DNA of 64,000 nt, from NCBI GenBank assembly GCA_001603115.1, contig LVBG01000025.1:1-64000 (forward strand), read 5' to 3'. Within the stretch, counting starts at the first letter, position 1, and every line of letters starts with the position of its first letter. The notes beneath the pieces were generated by a model. It saw only the letters and a list, made by a program, of their open reading frames with translations, ran no database searches and was not told where the DNA came from. Origin of the DNA: Spirochaetales bacterium Spiro_05 (lineage in GTDB: Bacteria; Spirochaetota; Spirochaetia; Sphaerochaetales; Sphaerochaetaceae). Position numbers and translations under genes: made by a program. This document shows positions 26,256 to 35,741 of the stretch, piece after piece.

Positions 26256-27001
26256 TTGGCAGGGTGCAGATGCACCGGCAGTCCACTCTTTTCGCTCTTC
26301 GGATCCATCAATCTTGTCTCTGAGCCGACGAGCGAGTATCCTTTTCCTCCCTTCACGGCCCCAATGAAGGCTTGGAGGGAAGAAAGAGGATAGGAGAAAT
26401 CCATCCCATAGGATGTGTTGCTTATCTTGTCAGCATCATGCAGGTCGCTCCCACCGGTCATAGACAAACCATACCGTTTAGCATAGGCAAAGGCCTTCCG
26501 GTCGAATTCCTCGTCGTTTTCTGCATTGACAACCTCAACAGCATGTACCACCGCGGGGTGGAGATGAATCGCCGAAAGGTAGTACCGCTCACGGAACGGG
26601 TGAGCCTGGACCATCAGGCCACCGGCTTCATTCACCTCAGAAAAGAGGGTTTGGTGGTCGTATTTGATCACCTGCGGGTGGGAAAGCAGCCACGCCTTGT
26701 CAAGCCCATAGATGAGGTACTCATCCCCACTGAAGTTGATCTCCCAGCCAAAAAAGACTGACAAACCGAACTTTTTTCCCTCTTGTTCTGCAGTCTCGAA
26801 ACCAAGACAGAACCTCTGGACCCACTCCTTCCAGGGAAGGCGACGGTCTACGGCAGTATTGCCGTGATAGAAGTGGTCGGTGATGATGATGCCCGCATAG
26901 CCTGCATGGTGGTAGGCATGCACCAACTCAACAGCGCTGCTTACCGAGCAGGCGCTTGCCTCCTTTGTATGCAGATGAGTCTCATAACGATATATGTTCA
27001 T
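26252..27001 (-). CDS. PHP-domain phosphoesterase-like protein
   Basis: 249 residues. PHP metal-site motifs in order: THLHT near the N-terminus, TDHFYHG (about 41-47), AHPF (about 138-141) and GSDLH (about 187-191). PHP proteins use a trinuclear metal centre to hydrolyse phosphoesters; substrates include histidinol phosphate and nucleotides. The short length and lack of other domains do not reveal the substrate. It begins a minus-strand group but is separated from the next gene by 21 bp, so joint transcription with the TfoX-like gene is plausible. Confidence 0.8.
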   Translation of the reverse strand: MNIYRYETHLHTKEASACSVSSAVELVHAYHHAGYAGIIITDHFYHGNTAVDRRLPWKEWVQRFCLGFETAEQEGKKFGLSVFFGWEINFSGDEYLIYGLDKAWLLSHPQVIKYDHQTLFSEVNEAGGLMVQAHPFRERYYLSAIHLHPAVVHAVEVVNAENDEEFDRKAFAYAKRYGLSMTGGSDLHDADKISNTSYGMDFSYPLSSLQAFIGAVKGGKGYSLVGSETRLMDPKSEKSGLPVHLHPAN

Positions 27002-27022
27002 GAGTCGAGTATATCCCTTGGC

Positions 27023-27364
27023 CTAGATTTCTCCTACCGTCTTCTTGCGTTTTCGCACTTTCTTGACCGGAATGGGGGTGAGCAACTCCAGAATCTGGAC
27101 CACATAGTTGCATAGCTCCCGGTCCTCCGCATCCAGGATGTAGTGTTCGCGTGCCCCCTGATAGGGAAAGCCCTTCTCGGCCTCAGCAAGCAGGCCGGTT
27201 AGTTCGGGAAGTATCTTTACGTAGACAGTGTTGTCACAAACAAGGAGAATCGGCTTGTTGTTCGCATACACCATGTACTCGCCGAACATCTTTCGATACC
27301 GAACCTGATAGGTTTCATCAATCTGACTGCACACAAACTCAATGAACTCAACGGTGGTTGCCAT
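27023..27364 (-). CDS. TfoX N-terminal-domain protein
   Basis: 113 residues matching the TfoX N-terminal domain: YRKMFGEYMVYANNKPILLVCDNTVYVKI is the typical strand set (R-K-M-F-G-E-Y at about 23-29). TfoX is a competence regulator in some proteobacteria, but stand-alone N-domains like this are common and of unknown role. The basic C-terminal tail (KKVRKRKK) may contact nucleic acid. Lies between a GNAT gene (10 bp upstream) and the PHP gene, all on the minus strand. Confidence 0.8.
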   Translation of the reverse strand: MATTVEFIEFVCSQIDETYQVRYRKMFGEYMVYANNKPILLVCDNTVYVKILPELTGLLAEAEKGFPYQGAREHYILDAEDRELCNYVVQILELLTPIPVKKVRKRKKTVGEI

Positions 27365-27373
27365 CCCTTCCTC

Positions 27374-27817
27374 CTAGCCGAGCCGCTTGTACAGGAACCG
27401 TGCATCCGTATGCACCGAGAACCCTGCATGCTGATAAAACCCGAAGGCCGGGGTATCGGCAAGCGTGGAAAGTATGATTGCCTGCACCCCTTCAATCTTC
27501 AACTCTTTGCCCACCAGATCAAGGAACTGCTTGCCCATTCCCTTTCCCTGCCATGCCTTGGCAATGCAGAACTCACGGATATCATACTCGGTGCCCGAGT
27601 ACCAGTGGAAAAGCCGTCCCATGCAAAGTCCAATGAGCATATCCTCTGCATATAAAACAAAGCAGAGAGAACGGCTGCCATCCATCAGATCCCCAAAATA
27701 CAGATCCAACTGCTCATCCGTCCACCTGTCGAGCCAAGGCTCCTCTTTGAAAACCTCAACAAAGAGATGCTTGGCTTTGGAGAGATCTGCAACTACCAAT
27801 CTTCTTATCCCAACCAT
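27374..27817 (-). CDS. GNAT N-acetyltransferase
   Basis: 147 residues from the ATG at 27817, chosen because GGAAGAA is placed for it; the track start lies 17 codons earlier. The acetyl-CoA site reads ciAKAWQGKGMGKQFLD (Q/R-x-x-G-x-G/A), with the closing GFYQHAGF motif near residue 130. Substrate unknown. Likely in one transcript with the TfoX-like gene. Confidence 0.82.
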   Translation of the reverse strand: MVGIRRLVVADLSKAKHLFVEVFKEEPWLDRWTDEQLDLYFGDLMDGSRSLCFVLYAEDMLIGLCMGRLFHWYSGTEYDIREFCIAKAWQGKGMGKQFLDLVGKELKIEGVQAIILSTLADTPAFGFYQHAGFSVHTDARFLYKRLG

Positions 27818-27993
27818 TGCTTGTTCTTCCATGGCTGAGAGTGTGCATCGTTTTCTCATCGAGTACAAGCCTGATCAGAATGAGCGGACAAGATGTACAT
27901 GGACTTCCGAAGTTTCCCCTTCCCCCAAGTACGTTGCCTTGCATCGAGGGTCTGCTTGGTTTACAACCTATTGCAGAGTTCCAACGCATCTTC

Positions 27994-29385
27994 CTATATC
28001 TTACCTGAGTCCACCAACTGCTTCTGCTTCGCAATATACAGGGGTTTCATCCGCTGGTAAGCCTGCAAGCGAACCGGCTTGAACCAAAAGGCGACTCCCA
28101 TGAAAAGGTTGAACAGCTGGTGGCCCATCTTGCGTTGGGGAAAGTCATACAGCTTTCTCTGCTTGTAGAAGCGATGGTCGTCGCGGACCACCCCCCGCAT
28201 GCCGTAGATGAGGTCTCGGAATATCTTCATGCCCCCGACTCCCAAGAAGTTTGCACCCTTCTGAAAGTGAGCGCGTGCACTCCTGTCCAACCGAAGCGCA
28301 GTCTCGGAGATGAGCCTCCCAAGCTCCTCATCATGACACAGATCATCACTGATGACGCCCACTGAGTTCTCCCTGCCCACCATATCCTTGCCCTCAAGAA
28401 ATTGGCGCACATAGGGCAACTGGTCCAAGGGACCGGAAACCAGATAGCAGGTATGCTTGCCCATCATGCTGGTACGGTGCCCATTGGAGAAGGTACGGTC
28501 GAGAAACAGCTTCCACACCGGCTTCAGGTAGCGACCTTCCAGGTTCATGGCGTGCACCAGGACATCACAGGAGTTGACCAGATTCTGATAGAAAGCCTGA
28601 AAACCATCCTTTCGGTCACACTCACCGACCAGCTCACATCTCAGGCACCCTTGGCAGGCACCTTCATAGGGAAAGGATTTGATATCGACGACCTCAACCT
28701 TGTTGGGGTAGGAAGCGAGGAAAACCTTGATCATGGCTGAGAGATTGCCATCCTCACCCACCTCATCGGTGAGCAGTACTGTACGGATGTCCTCTCGTTT
28801 CCCAACCTGCCGCCCATCCAACTGAGGCTTGAACGGAACGTGCTCTTGCACGATCTCCCTGCTCTGCCGGGGAAGCGGTAGCCGTTGCTTGCAAGAACGA
28901 TGGAATTCGGCCATGAAGAATCGCATGCTCTGGCGATATGTACGGTTCAGCAGGTCCTTGTCATCCACACTCAGCCCTTCCATGTACCACATCCCAAGGT
29001 CCTCACAGGTAGCCTGCAGCCAATGCTGGGCAAGGTGGTCGTAATAGTGGAAGCAGCTCATGATGCTTGTTGCATACTTGCCGGAAAATATCGAATCCTT
29101 CCCCTCTTGCTGGATGAGCTGGAAAAACCGGAGTAATTGGTAGGGCACCAGCATGGTATAAACAGGGGTCGCCCAGAGCACTGCATCACACTCCTGAATC
29201 AGCTCGAGAGATGCGTGGAACCACTCGCTTTCATAGTCATTGTCGGTAAGCATTTCCCCGATATCCAACACATTCCATACAACGTCTTGTTCATGCATCA
29301 TCAGATAGCGTGCATACTGCAGGGTAAGGCTGTATTCACCTTTCGGGCTTGCGTTGACGATGACCATGGTGGTGGGTTGAGTCAA
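27994..29385 (-). CDS. Double flavodoxin-like NAD(P)H oxidoreductase
   Basis: 463 residues with two flavodoxin-like folds. The first begins IVNASPKGEYSLT (FMN phosphate loop) and contains WATPVYTMLVP; the second (from ~205) begins VLLTDEVGEDGNLS and carries a small cysteine cluster, CQGCLRCELVGEC (about 245-257), common in NADPH-dependent FMN reductases that bind an iron-sulfur centre or a disulfide. The C-terminal ~90 residues are basic and aromatic. The start appears to be TTG at 29385, because AAGGAGG sits correctly before it; ATG at 29367 is the alternative. Probably an electron-transfer flavoprotein of an anaerobe. Confidence 0.7.
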   Translation of the reverse strand: MTQPTTMVIVNASPKGEYSLTLQYARYLMMHEQDVVWNVLDIGEMLTDNDYESEWFHASLELIQECDAVLWATPVYTMLVPYQLLRFFQLIQQEGKDSIFSGKYATSIMSCFHYYDHLAQHWLQATCEDLGMWYMEGLSVDDKDLLNRTYRQSMRFFMAEFHRSCKQRLPLPRQSREIVQEHVPFKPQLDGRQVGKREDIRTVLLTDEVGEDGNLSAMIKVFLASYPNKVEVVDIKSFPYEGACQGCLRCELVGECDRKDGFQAFYQNLVNSCDVLVHAMNLEGRYLKPVWKLFLDRTFSNGHRTSMMGKHTCYLVSGPLDQLPYVRQFLEGKDMVGRENSVGVISDDLCHDEELGRLISETALRLDRSARAHFQKGANFLGVGGMKIFRDLIYGMRGVVRDDHRFYKQRKLYDFPQRKMGHQLFNLFMGVAFWFKPVRLQAYQRMKPLYIAKQKQLVDSGKI

Positions 29386-29624
29386 ATTCGACCTCCTTGA
29401 AAAACCTGGATGCTATGCCTAGCGTATGCTCCCGAATCGGGCAAGTCAACAAGAACTATCAGCAAGAAAACTGGCTGTCGATCGCAGAAAACAAGTGTTG
29501 TAAGCGTATTGAGATGGGGCTTTTCTTAGTGACAAGCGTGTGTTTCTCCGTTATAAGTAGAGAACAGGCAATCATGAAGACTTCTCTATGGTTGCTCCGC
29601 ATCTCAATCGGTTGAGGGTTGTCT

Positions 29625-30776
29625 ATGTGGTTTGTACTCCACTCCATTGCTTGGAAACGTAAACTCTTGCTGTTGCTCATCGTCTTGGTGAGCCTTGCGG
29701 TTGTGTTTCCTGCCCTCTATGCCGTGCAGCGGACCAGACAGACGATGATAGAGGAGACCCAGGCAAAGGCTCTGGACATTGCCGGTACCATCGCCGCCTT
29801 CCTCAACAGTGATATCGAGCGATATCGCATGCTCTCACAAACTGCAGATTTGGTCAGTGGAACAGCGGAGTACCGCTACTACCAGGAAATGAACACCATC
29901 TTCCGCGCGATCAAGGCATCAAGCGATGCAGCCTTCGTCTTTACCACCAAGTACATCGATGAACAAACCGACGCGTATGTCTTGGACGGTGAGGATCCAC
30001 AAGGAGATCTGTTCTCGCCCTTTGGCAGCATCGATACGATGAATCCCACCGAGCTGTACACATTCCAATCAGGACTCAGAGCAGTAAGCGATCTGGAAAA
30101 TGATCCGAACTGGGGGGTTTTCATCACAGCCTATGCCCCGATCAAGGACTGGAGGGACCACACCATCGTCGGAGTGGTCGGCGTCGATTATTCGGCTGAG
30201 TACTTGCAAGAGCGCTACCAGCGTATCACCTTCGTGCTCATCTTTGGCTTTGCATTCTTCATTCTTGTCATCTCACTCTCACTCTATGCCATCATCCTGA
30301 CCATCCATAATCGTGCAAATATTGATGACCTCACCCTATTGGGCAACAAACGGGCATTCAACCGAACGCTCGCCGATGTCGCCACTGAGGCTAGAAAGCA
30401 CCTGAACCCCTTCTCCTTGCTGATGCTTGATGTCGACCGCTTCAAGGCGATCAACGACAGCCATGGGCATTTGACCGGAGACAAGGTGCTCAAGCACATT
30501 GCCAAAGCATTGCAGCAAGCGCTTGTTTGGCCAAAGGGTTGTTTCCGCTACGGTGGGGACGAGTTTGCCATTCTTCTTCCCTCCTGCAACCTCCAGCATG
30601 CCTATGGCGTGAAACAGGAGCTCGAGGAAGAGGTGAAGGCGATCAACCTCGAGGAGTTGGAGGGGAAAGAACTGTCCATCAGCATCGGTGTTGCCGAGTG
30701 GAGGGATGGTACCTCTCTTGAAGATTTGATACGCTTTGCAGATACTGCGCTCTACGAGCAGAAACGAAATCATTGA
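29625..30776 (+). CDS. Membrane diguanylate cyclase (Cache-like sensor + GGDEF), paralogue B
   Basis: 383 residues from the ATG at 29625 (GAGGG six bases upstream; the track uses a TTG). Same layout as the gene at 24350: helix, ~175-residue outer sensor with IERYR and VVGVVGVDYS, second helix, GGDEF. The active site is intact (FRYGGDEFAILLPS) with LDVDRFKAINDSHGH. No RxxD inhibitory site is seen (KGCF before RYGGDEF). The two proteins are paralogues with diverged sensors, so they probably answer to different signals. The stop overlaps a possible TTG start of the next gene. Confidence 0.9.
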   Translation: MWFVLHSIAWKRKLLLLLIVLVSLAVVFPALYAVQRTRQTMIEETQAKALDIAGTIAAFLNSDIERYRMLSQTADLVSGTAEYRYYQEMNTIFRAIKASSDAAFVFTTKYIDEQTDAYVLDGEDPQGDLFSPFGSIDTMNPTELYTFQSGLRAVSDLENDPNWGVFITAYAPIKDWRDHTIVGVVGVDYSAEYLQERYQRITFVLIFGFAFFILVISLSLYAIILTIHNRANIDDLTLLGNKRAFNRTLADVATEARKHLNPFSLLMLDVDRFKAINDSHGHLTGDKVLKHIAKALQQALVWPKGCFRYGGDEFAILLPSCNLQHAYGVKQELEEEVKAINLEELEGKELSISIGVAEWRDGTSLEDLIRFADTALYEQKRNH

Positions 30777-30790
30777 ACCAAGGACTAGAT

Positions 30791-31756
30791 GTGAAATCAC
30801 CAGCCATACTCTTTCTCACTCACTCCCATTTCCATCCAGATGATGGGGAGTTGCAACTGTTTCACTCCCTGTATCCACACCTTGAGGTCACCACCCTCAA
30901 AGGAACAACGTACACAAGCGAGCAGCTGGCAAAGGCTGAGATCATCGTAGGGTTTCCCAAGCCGGAAGACCTGGTGCACGCCACCAGCCTGAGATGGCTC
31001 CATGCACCCAGCTCCGGGGTTACCCAGTATGCGGATAAAGCACTTTTCGCCAGAAAGGATGTTCTGCTTACCAATAGCTCGGGAACCTATGGAAAGCAGA
31101 TAGCCGACCATATCATCGGCATGATCATCGCCTTCAACCACAACTTCTTCACCTACCACAACCAGATGAAAGAGAGAGTTTGGAAGAACATATTCCCATC
31201 CCACGATATCTGGGAGAGCACCCTCCTGATCGTCGGGCTTGGGGATATCGGGACCAACCTTGCCAAGCGGGCAAAGGCACATGGCATGCGGGTCTTGGCG
31301 GTAAAACGCACAGCCTCCGAGAAACCGAGTTGTGTGGATGCATTGAAAACCATCGACGAGTTGGACTCTTTGCTCGGCCAAGCCGATTATCTTGCCCTCT
31401 GCCCAGCCTATACCAAGGAGACAGAGCACCTGATCGATGCAAAGAGACTCTCCATGATGAAAAGCACAGCCTACCTGATCAATGTGGGACGGGGGGCCTT
31501 GGTCGATGAGCAGGCTCTCATCGAGGCATTGGAAACCAAGCGATTGGCAGGAGCAGGGCTGGATGTCACCCAGCTTGAACCGCTCCCTCCCACCAGCAAG
31601 CTCTGGAATCTGGAGAATGTGTTCATCACCCCCCATTCCAGCGGCCTCTCACCCAGTGATCCCCATCAGGTCTTCTCACTCTTTCTGAACAACCTGAGAA
31701 AATTTCTTCATGGCGAGCCGATGCAGAACCTGGTGGATTTCCAGAGAAAATATTAA
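30791..31756 (+). CDS. D-2-hydroxyacid dehydrogenase
   Basis: 321 residues if started at the GTG at 30791, which has AAGGA; the TTG at 30773 would overlap the upstream stop. The Rossmann motif is GLGDIGTNLAKR (about 148-159). The catalytic set is present: NVGRG (Arg), a Glu in the following helix, and TPHSSGL (His). Such enzymes reduce 2-keto acids with NAD(P)H or the reverse. The substrate cannot be told; glyoxylate/hydroxypyruvate-type enzymes are the nearest in feel. Closely follows the diguanylate cyclase gene, with no functional link seen. Confidence 0.87.
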   Translation: MKSPAILFLTHSHFHPDDGELQLFHSLYPHLEVTTLKGTTYTSEQLAKAEIIVGFPKPEDLVHATSLRWLHAPSSGVTQYADKALFARKDVLLTNSSGTYGKQIADHIIGMIIAFNHNFFTYHNQMKERVWKNIFPSHDIWESTLLIVGLGDIGTNLAKRAKAHGMRVLAVKRTASEKPSCVDALKTIDELDSLLGQADYLALCPAYTKETEHLIDAKRLSMMKSTAYLINVGRGALVDEQALIEALETKRLAGAGLDVTQLEPLPPTSKLWNLENVFITPHSSGLSPSDPHQVFSLFLNNLRKFLHGEPMQNLVDFQRKY

Positions 31757-31877
31757 GCAACTTTCAATTCCTATAACAATACTATTGTTTTGTATTTCTT
31801 TGAATATTTGGACCTTGCATTACTTTACTTGCCTACATCCCGATGCTAGTCTGTAGCTATGCAAGGGGGTGGGCACT

Positions 31878-32936
31878 GTGGCAGTTATCCTGGCCATCGA
31901 TGATTCATTGACTGATCTCACCATGATTCAGTACATACTCTCCTCACATCAGGTCTTGGTTGCCAGTGATGGACAGCAGGGCCTGCAGATGCTATCCCGT
32001 CATCCTGAGACCGATCTCATCCTGCTTGACCTGCGGATGCCGGTAATGGATGGCTTCTCCTTCCTCGACAAAATGAGCTCCCTTGGGCTTGATACACCTG
32101 TCATCATCCTCACCAACAGCGAAGAGGTGGACAAGGAAATCCTCGGGCTGGACAAAGGGGCGGTGGACTTCATACGCAAACCCTTGAACTTCCAGGCGCT
32201 CAAGAAACGCATCGATGTTCAGCTGCGCCTTAAGCAGGCAACTGAACAGATCCGTCAGCACAACCGCCATCTTGAAGATCTGGTGCAGCAACGCACTGCA
32301 GAGATCCGCAGGACCAACGAGATAACCATCAACGCCTTGGTGAGACTGTTGGAAATACGCAACATCGAAACAAGCAACCACTCACGCCGTACCAAGATCA
32401 TGATGCAGATGCTCTGCGAGGCACTCCAAAACCATCCTAAGGATGGATATCAATTATCGGAAAGGGATATTCAGGAGTTGGTGGAGACCGCACCCTTGCA
32501 TGATATCGGCAAGGTGGGCATCCCTGACAACATTCTGCTCAAACCAGGCAGGCTTGAGCAGGCTGAGATTGTCATCATGCGCGAACATGTCCTCAAAGGT
32601 GTGGAAGCCCTCGACTACAGCCTTGAAACAGACGATGCAAAGATAAGCTTCATCGAGACAGCACGAGAACTCATTGCAAGCCATCATGAGTGGTTTGATG
32701 GTTCAGGCTATCCCAATGGGCTTGATCATGACAAAATTCCTCTCTCCGGTCGCTTGATGGCAGTTATTGATGTCTATGATGCACTGACCAGCAAACGGGT
32801 GTACAAGGAGGCGATGAGCCACAAGAAAGCCCTCGAGGTTATGCAAAGTGAAGCTGAGCGTCATTTCGATCCGGTCATATTCCAGACGTTCCTCTCCATT
32901 GCCGACACCATACACGATCAACTGAAACAAGACTAA
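31878..32936 (+). CDS. Response regulator with HD-GYP c-di-GMP phosphodiesterase
   Basis: 352 residues from the GTG at 31878 (AAGGGGG upstream; another GTG lies at 31869). Residues ~1-120 are a receiver (AIDDS, phospho-acceptor in LILLDLRMP, K in RKPLN). A coiled-coil linker (~120-150) leads to an HD-GYP domain: HDIGK, HHEWFDGSGYP and DVYDALTSKR are complete, so it should hydrolyse c-di-GMP. Nine bp before the hybrid kinase, which has an Hpt domain that could phosphorylate it. This would oppose the two diguanylate cyclases nearby. Confidence 0.92.
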   Translation: MAVILAIDDSLTDLTMIQYILSSHQVLVASDGQQGLQMLSRHPETDLILLDLRMPVMDGFSFLDKMSSLGLDTPVIILTNSEEVDKEILGLDKGAVDFIRKPLNFQALKKRIDVQLRLKQATEQIRQHNRHLEDLVQQRTAEIRRTNEITINALVRLLEIRNIETSNHSRRTKIMMQMLCEALQNHPKDGYQLSERDIQELVETAPLHDIGKVGIPDNILLKPGRLEQAEIVIMREHVLKGVEALDYSLETDDAKISFIETARELIASHHEWFDGSGYPNGLDHDKIPLSGRLMAVIDVYDALTSKRVYKEAMSHKKALEVMQSEAERHFDPVIFQTFLSIADTIHDQLKQD

Positions 32937-32945
32937 GAGGTATTC

Positions 32946-35741
32946 ATGAGAGCACTGACTCGCTTCTTGCTGCTCTTGCTCCTAACCCTAGGGTTTTCCT
33001 CCCTGCTGAGTGCTGCTACGCATGATTTGCAATACACCGATGAGGAACAAGCCTTTCTTGCCGAGCATCCGGTCATCCGCATCGGCATCGACCCAAAATT
33101 CGTGCCCTTTGAGTTTCTCGATGATACGGGCAAACACATCGGCATCTCAGCTGACTTTCTGGATCTTATCAGCAAAAGAACCGGCCTGAGCTTTGTCCAT
33201 GACTCAAGCATTGGCTGGGTCGAATCGGTGCAACATGCACGCGATCGTGAAATAGACTTGCTGCCAGCAGTGGGATTCACAGCACAACGTTCACAATTTC
33301 TGACATACCTGGAGCCCTACCTCCACTTCCAGCGTTCCATCGTGGTACAGAAGAGCAATACCTCCTTCACCAGGTTTACCGACCTCTTTGGAAGGCAAGT
33401 CGCCGTGCAAAAGGACAGCAGTCACGAAGGGTTTCTCACCGACTACCCAGAAATTGCCCAACGCCTGTACGAGACGGTCGAGGAAGCCTTGCTTGCCGTC
33501 AATCGTGCTGAGGAAGTGGCATTTGTCGGCAATGAGGCAACCAGCATCTACCTCAGCAGGCAACTCGGGCTCACCGAACTGAGATTCATCCCTATTACGG
33601 AAGGAGGAGTCCAGAACCTGCACATGGCGGTCCGCAGCGACTGGCCGCATCTTGCTTCCATCCTGCAGAAAGCCCTCGATTCCATCACGGAAGCTGAGCA
33701 ATCTGAAATCCTGTCACGATGGATCCGGTATGAGTCGGATGTGGACTACACCCCCTATATCAGAATTGCCGTTACACTTTTGATCATCCTTCTCTTGGGG
33801 TTCAGCCTCTCCTCTTTCTGGATTTCACGCCTTCGCATGGCCATCAAGGAGAAGGACCTTGCCCAGCGGCAAGCACAGGCCGCGGACCAAGAGAAGAGCA
33901 AGTTTCTCGCACGCATTTCTCACGAGATCCGTACCCCGCTCAACGGGATACGTGGGATGAGCTACCTCTTGGAAAAGACCCAGCTTGATGCAAACCAAAG
34001 ACGGTATGTCAAAAGCATCGGAGCGACAACACAGACGATGCAGACCATCATCAACGACATCCTGGAATTCTCCAGGCTCAGTGAAGACCGCATCATCCTT
34101 GAGCGCGTTCCCTTCTCCCTCGATGATGTGTTGGAGAATTGTGTTTCCATCGTCTCCTACCTCATCAGACAGAAAGGGCTCAAGTTCTCCATCAGTGAAG
34201 AAGAGCAGGTGCCTCACCACTATCTCGGGGACCCCACCCGAATTGCCCAGATTCTCATCAACTTGCTGAACAATGCCGTAAAGTTCACCGAAGAGGGCTC
34301 TGTTGAGCTGATCATCTCCTCGGTCCAACAGAGAGACGAGGAGTACCTACTCTCATTCTCGGTGAAGGACAGCGGCATCGGAATGAGTGAAGAACAACTG
34401 GCTACCATCTTCCAACCCTTTGTCCAGGCCAATGAGACGATCAGCCGCAGGTTCGGAGGATCGGGTCTGGGCCTCTCCATCGTCAAGGGTTTGGTGGAGA
34501 AAATGGGTGGAACCTTAACGGTTTGCAGCATCCTTAACAAAGGCAGCACCTTCACTGCCACCATTCCCCTCAGTGTTGATACAAAAGGCATTGAAGCTGA
34601 GCTACAGAAGAGAAGTGCCATCGATTTCTCACAGCTCAAGGCCCTGCTGGTCTTGCATGACCGGCAGCTGAGTGAGCGTGTCGCAACGCTGTTTGGGGAG
34701 TATGACCTCACCTTCGAAGGGGTCACCTCCGCTACTTTGGCCACCAAAGTTCTGGAACAAGAACACTCCTTCGACCTGGTGGTGGTCGAGCACCAGCTGC
34801 ACAGCACTGAACACCAGAAACTCTACGCGACCATCAAGAAGCATCCGAAACTGTTGGTCTTTGTCCACGAGGACAGACAAGCTGAAGAGGAAGTAAGTGC
34901 CGATCTCATCCTACCCCTGCCGGTGATAAACTCAGTGATCCTGAATGCCCTCTTGCAGCTCTTCGGCAGAGGCTCAGCGGATAAGACGGAACAGTCTCCC
35001 AAAAAGAGGACGCTTCCATCACAACACTTTGGGATACTGGTGGTGGAGGATAACCCAACCAACCAGATCATCGCAAAGGAGTTGCTCGAGCAAGCCGGCA
35101 ATCAGGTGATCATAGCCTCAAATGGCAAAGAGGGGTATGAGACCTTCCTCAAGGAGGAGGCAAGGATACACCTGATCCTGATGGACCTGCATATGGATGT
35201 GATGGATGGGTATGAGTCCAGCAAGCTCATCAGAGCGAAGAATGCAGGGGTGCCCATCCTGGTCACCTCTGCAGATCTGATGGACTCGGTGAGAGAGCAG
35301 TGCGAAAGCATCGGGATTAACGAGCTGATCGGAAAACCTTACAATCCTGAGGAGTTGCTGAGTGCTATCCAACGGCTTGCCGGTGCATATCAGAAGCCAA
35401 TGAGCTCTTTGCCTGTCCTTGATGTATCGGTTGGCGTACGAAATGTAGGGGGAGACAAAGAGCTTTACGCCAAGATACTCACCTCATTCATCCAAGAGAG
35501 TGAGGCGTTGCTCAGCGAGCTGGAATCTGAGCATGAGCGTACGCTCATTGCTGAGCTTGCCCATAAAGCCAAAGGCAGCTGTGGCTCCATCGGAGCACTG
35601 GGTGCCCAGAAACTCTCAAGCAATCTGCAAAAGCAGGCAGAGGATACTCAGCAGGAGTTCGACCAGAGCCTCCTCACTGCCTTGCAACAGCAGCTGAGAC
35701 AAGTCATCGAGGAGGCAAAACGGTACTGCTCACAAACGTGA
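32946..35741 (+). CDS. BvgS-type hybrid sensor kinase (SBP3-HisKA-HATPase-REC-Hpt)
   Basis: 931 residues. Signal peptide, then a periplasmic solute-binding family 3 domain (~40-270), one membrane helix (~278-298) and the cytoplasmic kinase with H-box SHEIRTPLNGI, N-box NLLNNAVKF and G-box GSGLGLSIVKGL. A degenerate receiver follows (~555-665), where the phospho-acceptor position reads VVVEH instead of Asp. A true receiver (LVVEDNPTNQ, LILMDLHMD, GKPYNP) and a C-terminal Hpt domain (AHKAKGSCGSIGA) complete a His-Asp-His relay. It probably senses an amino-acid-like ligand and passes phosphate to the HD-GYP regulator encoded just upstream. Overlaps the convergent hydrolase by 12 nt. Confidence 0.9.
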   Translation: MRALTRFLLLLLLTLGFSSLLSAATHDLQYTDEEQAFLAEHPVIRIGIDPKFVPFEFLDDTGKHIGISADFLDLISKRTGLSFVHDSSIGWVESVQHARDREIDLLPAVGFTAQRSQFLTYLEPYLHFQRSIVVQKSNTSFTRFTDLFGRQVAVQKDSSHEGFLTDYPEIAQRLYETVEEALLAVNRAEEVAFVGNEATSIYLSRQLGLTELRFIPITEGGVQNLHMAVRSDWPHLASILQKALDSITEAEQSEILSRWIRYESDVDYTPYIRIAVTLLIILLLGFSLSSFWISRLRMAIKEKDLAQRQAQAADQEKSKFLARISHEIRTPLNGIRGMSYLLEKTQLDANQRRYVKSIGATTQTMQTIINDILEFSRLSEDRIILERVPFSLDDVLENCVSIVSYLIRQKGLKFSISEEEQVPHHYLGDPTRIAQILINLLNNAVKFTEEGSVELIISSVQQRDEEYLLSFSVKDSGIGMSEEQLATIFQPFVQANETISRRFGGSGLGLSIVKGLVEKMGGTLTVCSILNKGSTFTATIPLSVDTKGIEAELQKRSAIDFSQLKALLVLHDRQLSERVATLFGEYDLTFEGVTSATLATKVLEQEHSFDLVVVEHQLHSTEHQKLYATIKKHPKLLVFVHEDRQAEEEVSADLILPLPVINSVILNALLQLFGRGSADKTEQSPKKRTLPSQHFGILVVEDNPTNQIIAKELLEQAGNQVIIASNGKEGYETFLKEEARIHLILMDLHMDVMDGYESSKLIRAKNAGVPILVTSADLMDSVREQCESIGINELIGKPYNPEELLSAIQRLAGAYQKPMSSLPVLDVSVGVRNVGGDKELYAKILTSFIQESEALLSELESEHERTLIAELAHKAKGSCGSIGALGAQKLSSNLQKQAEDTQQEFDQSLLTALQQQLRQVIEEAKRYCSQT

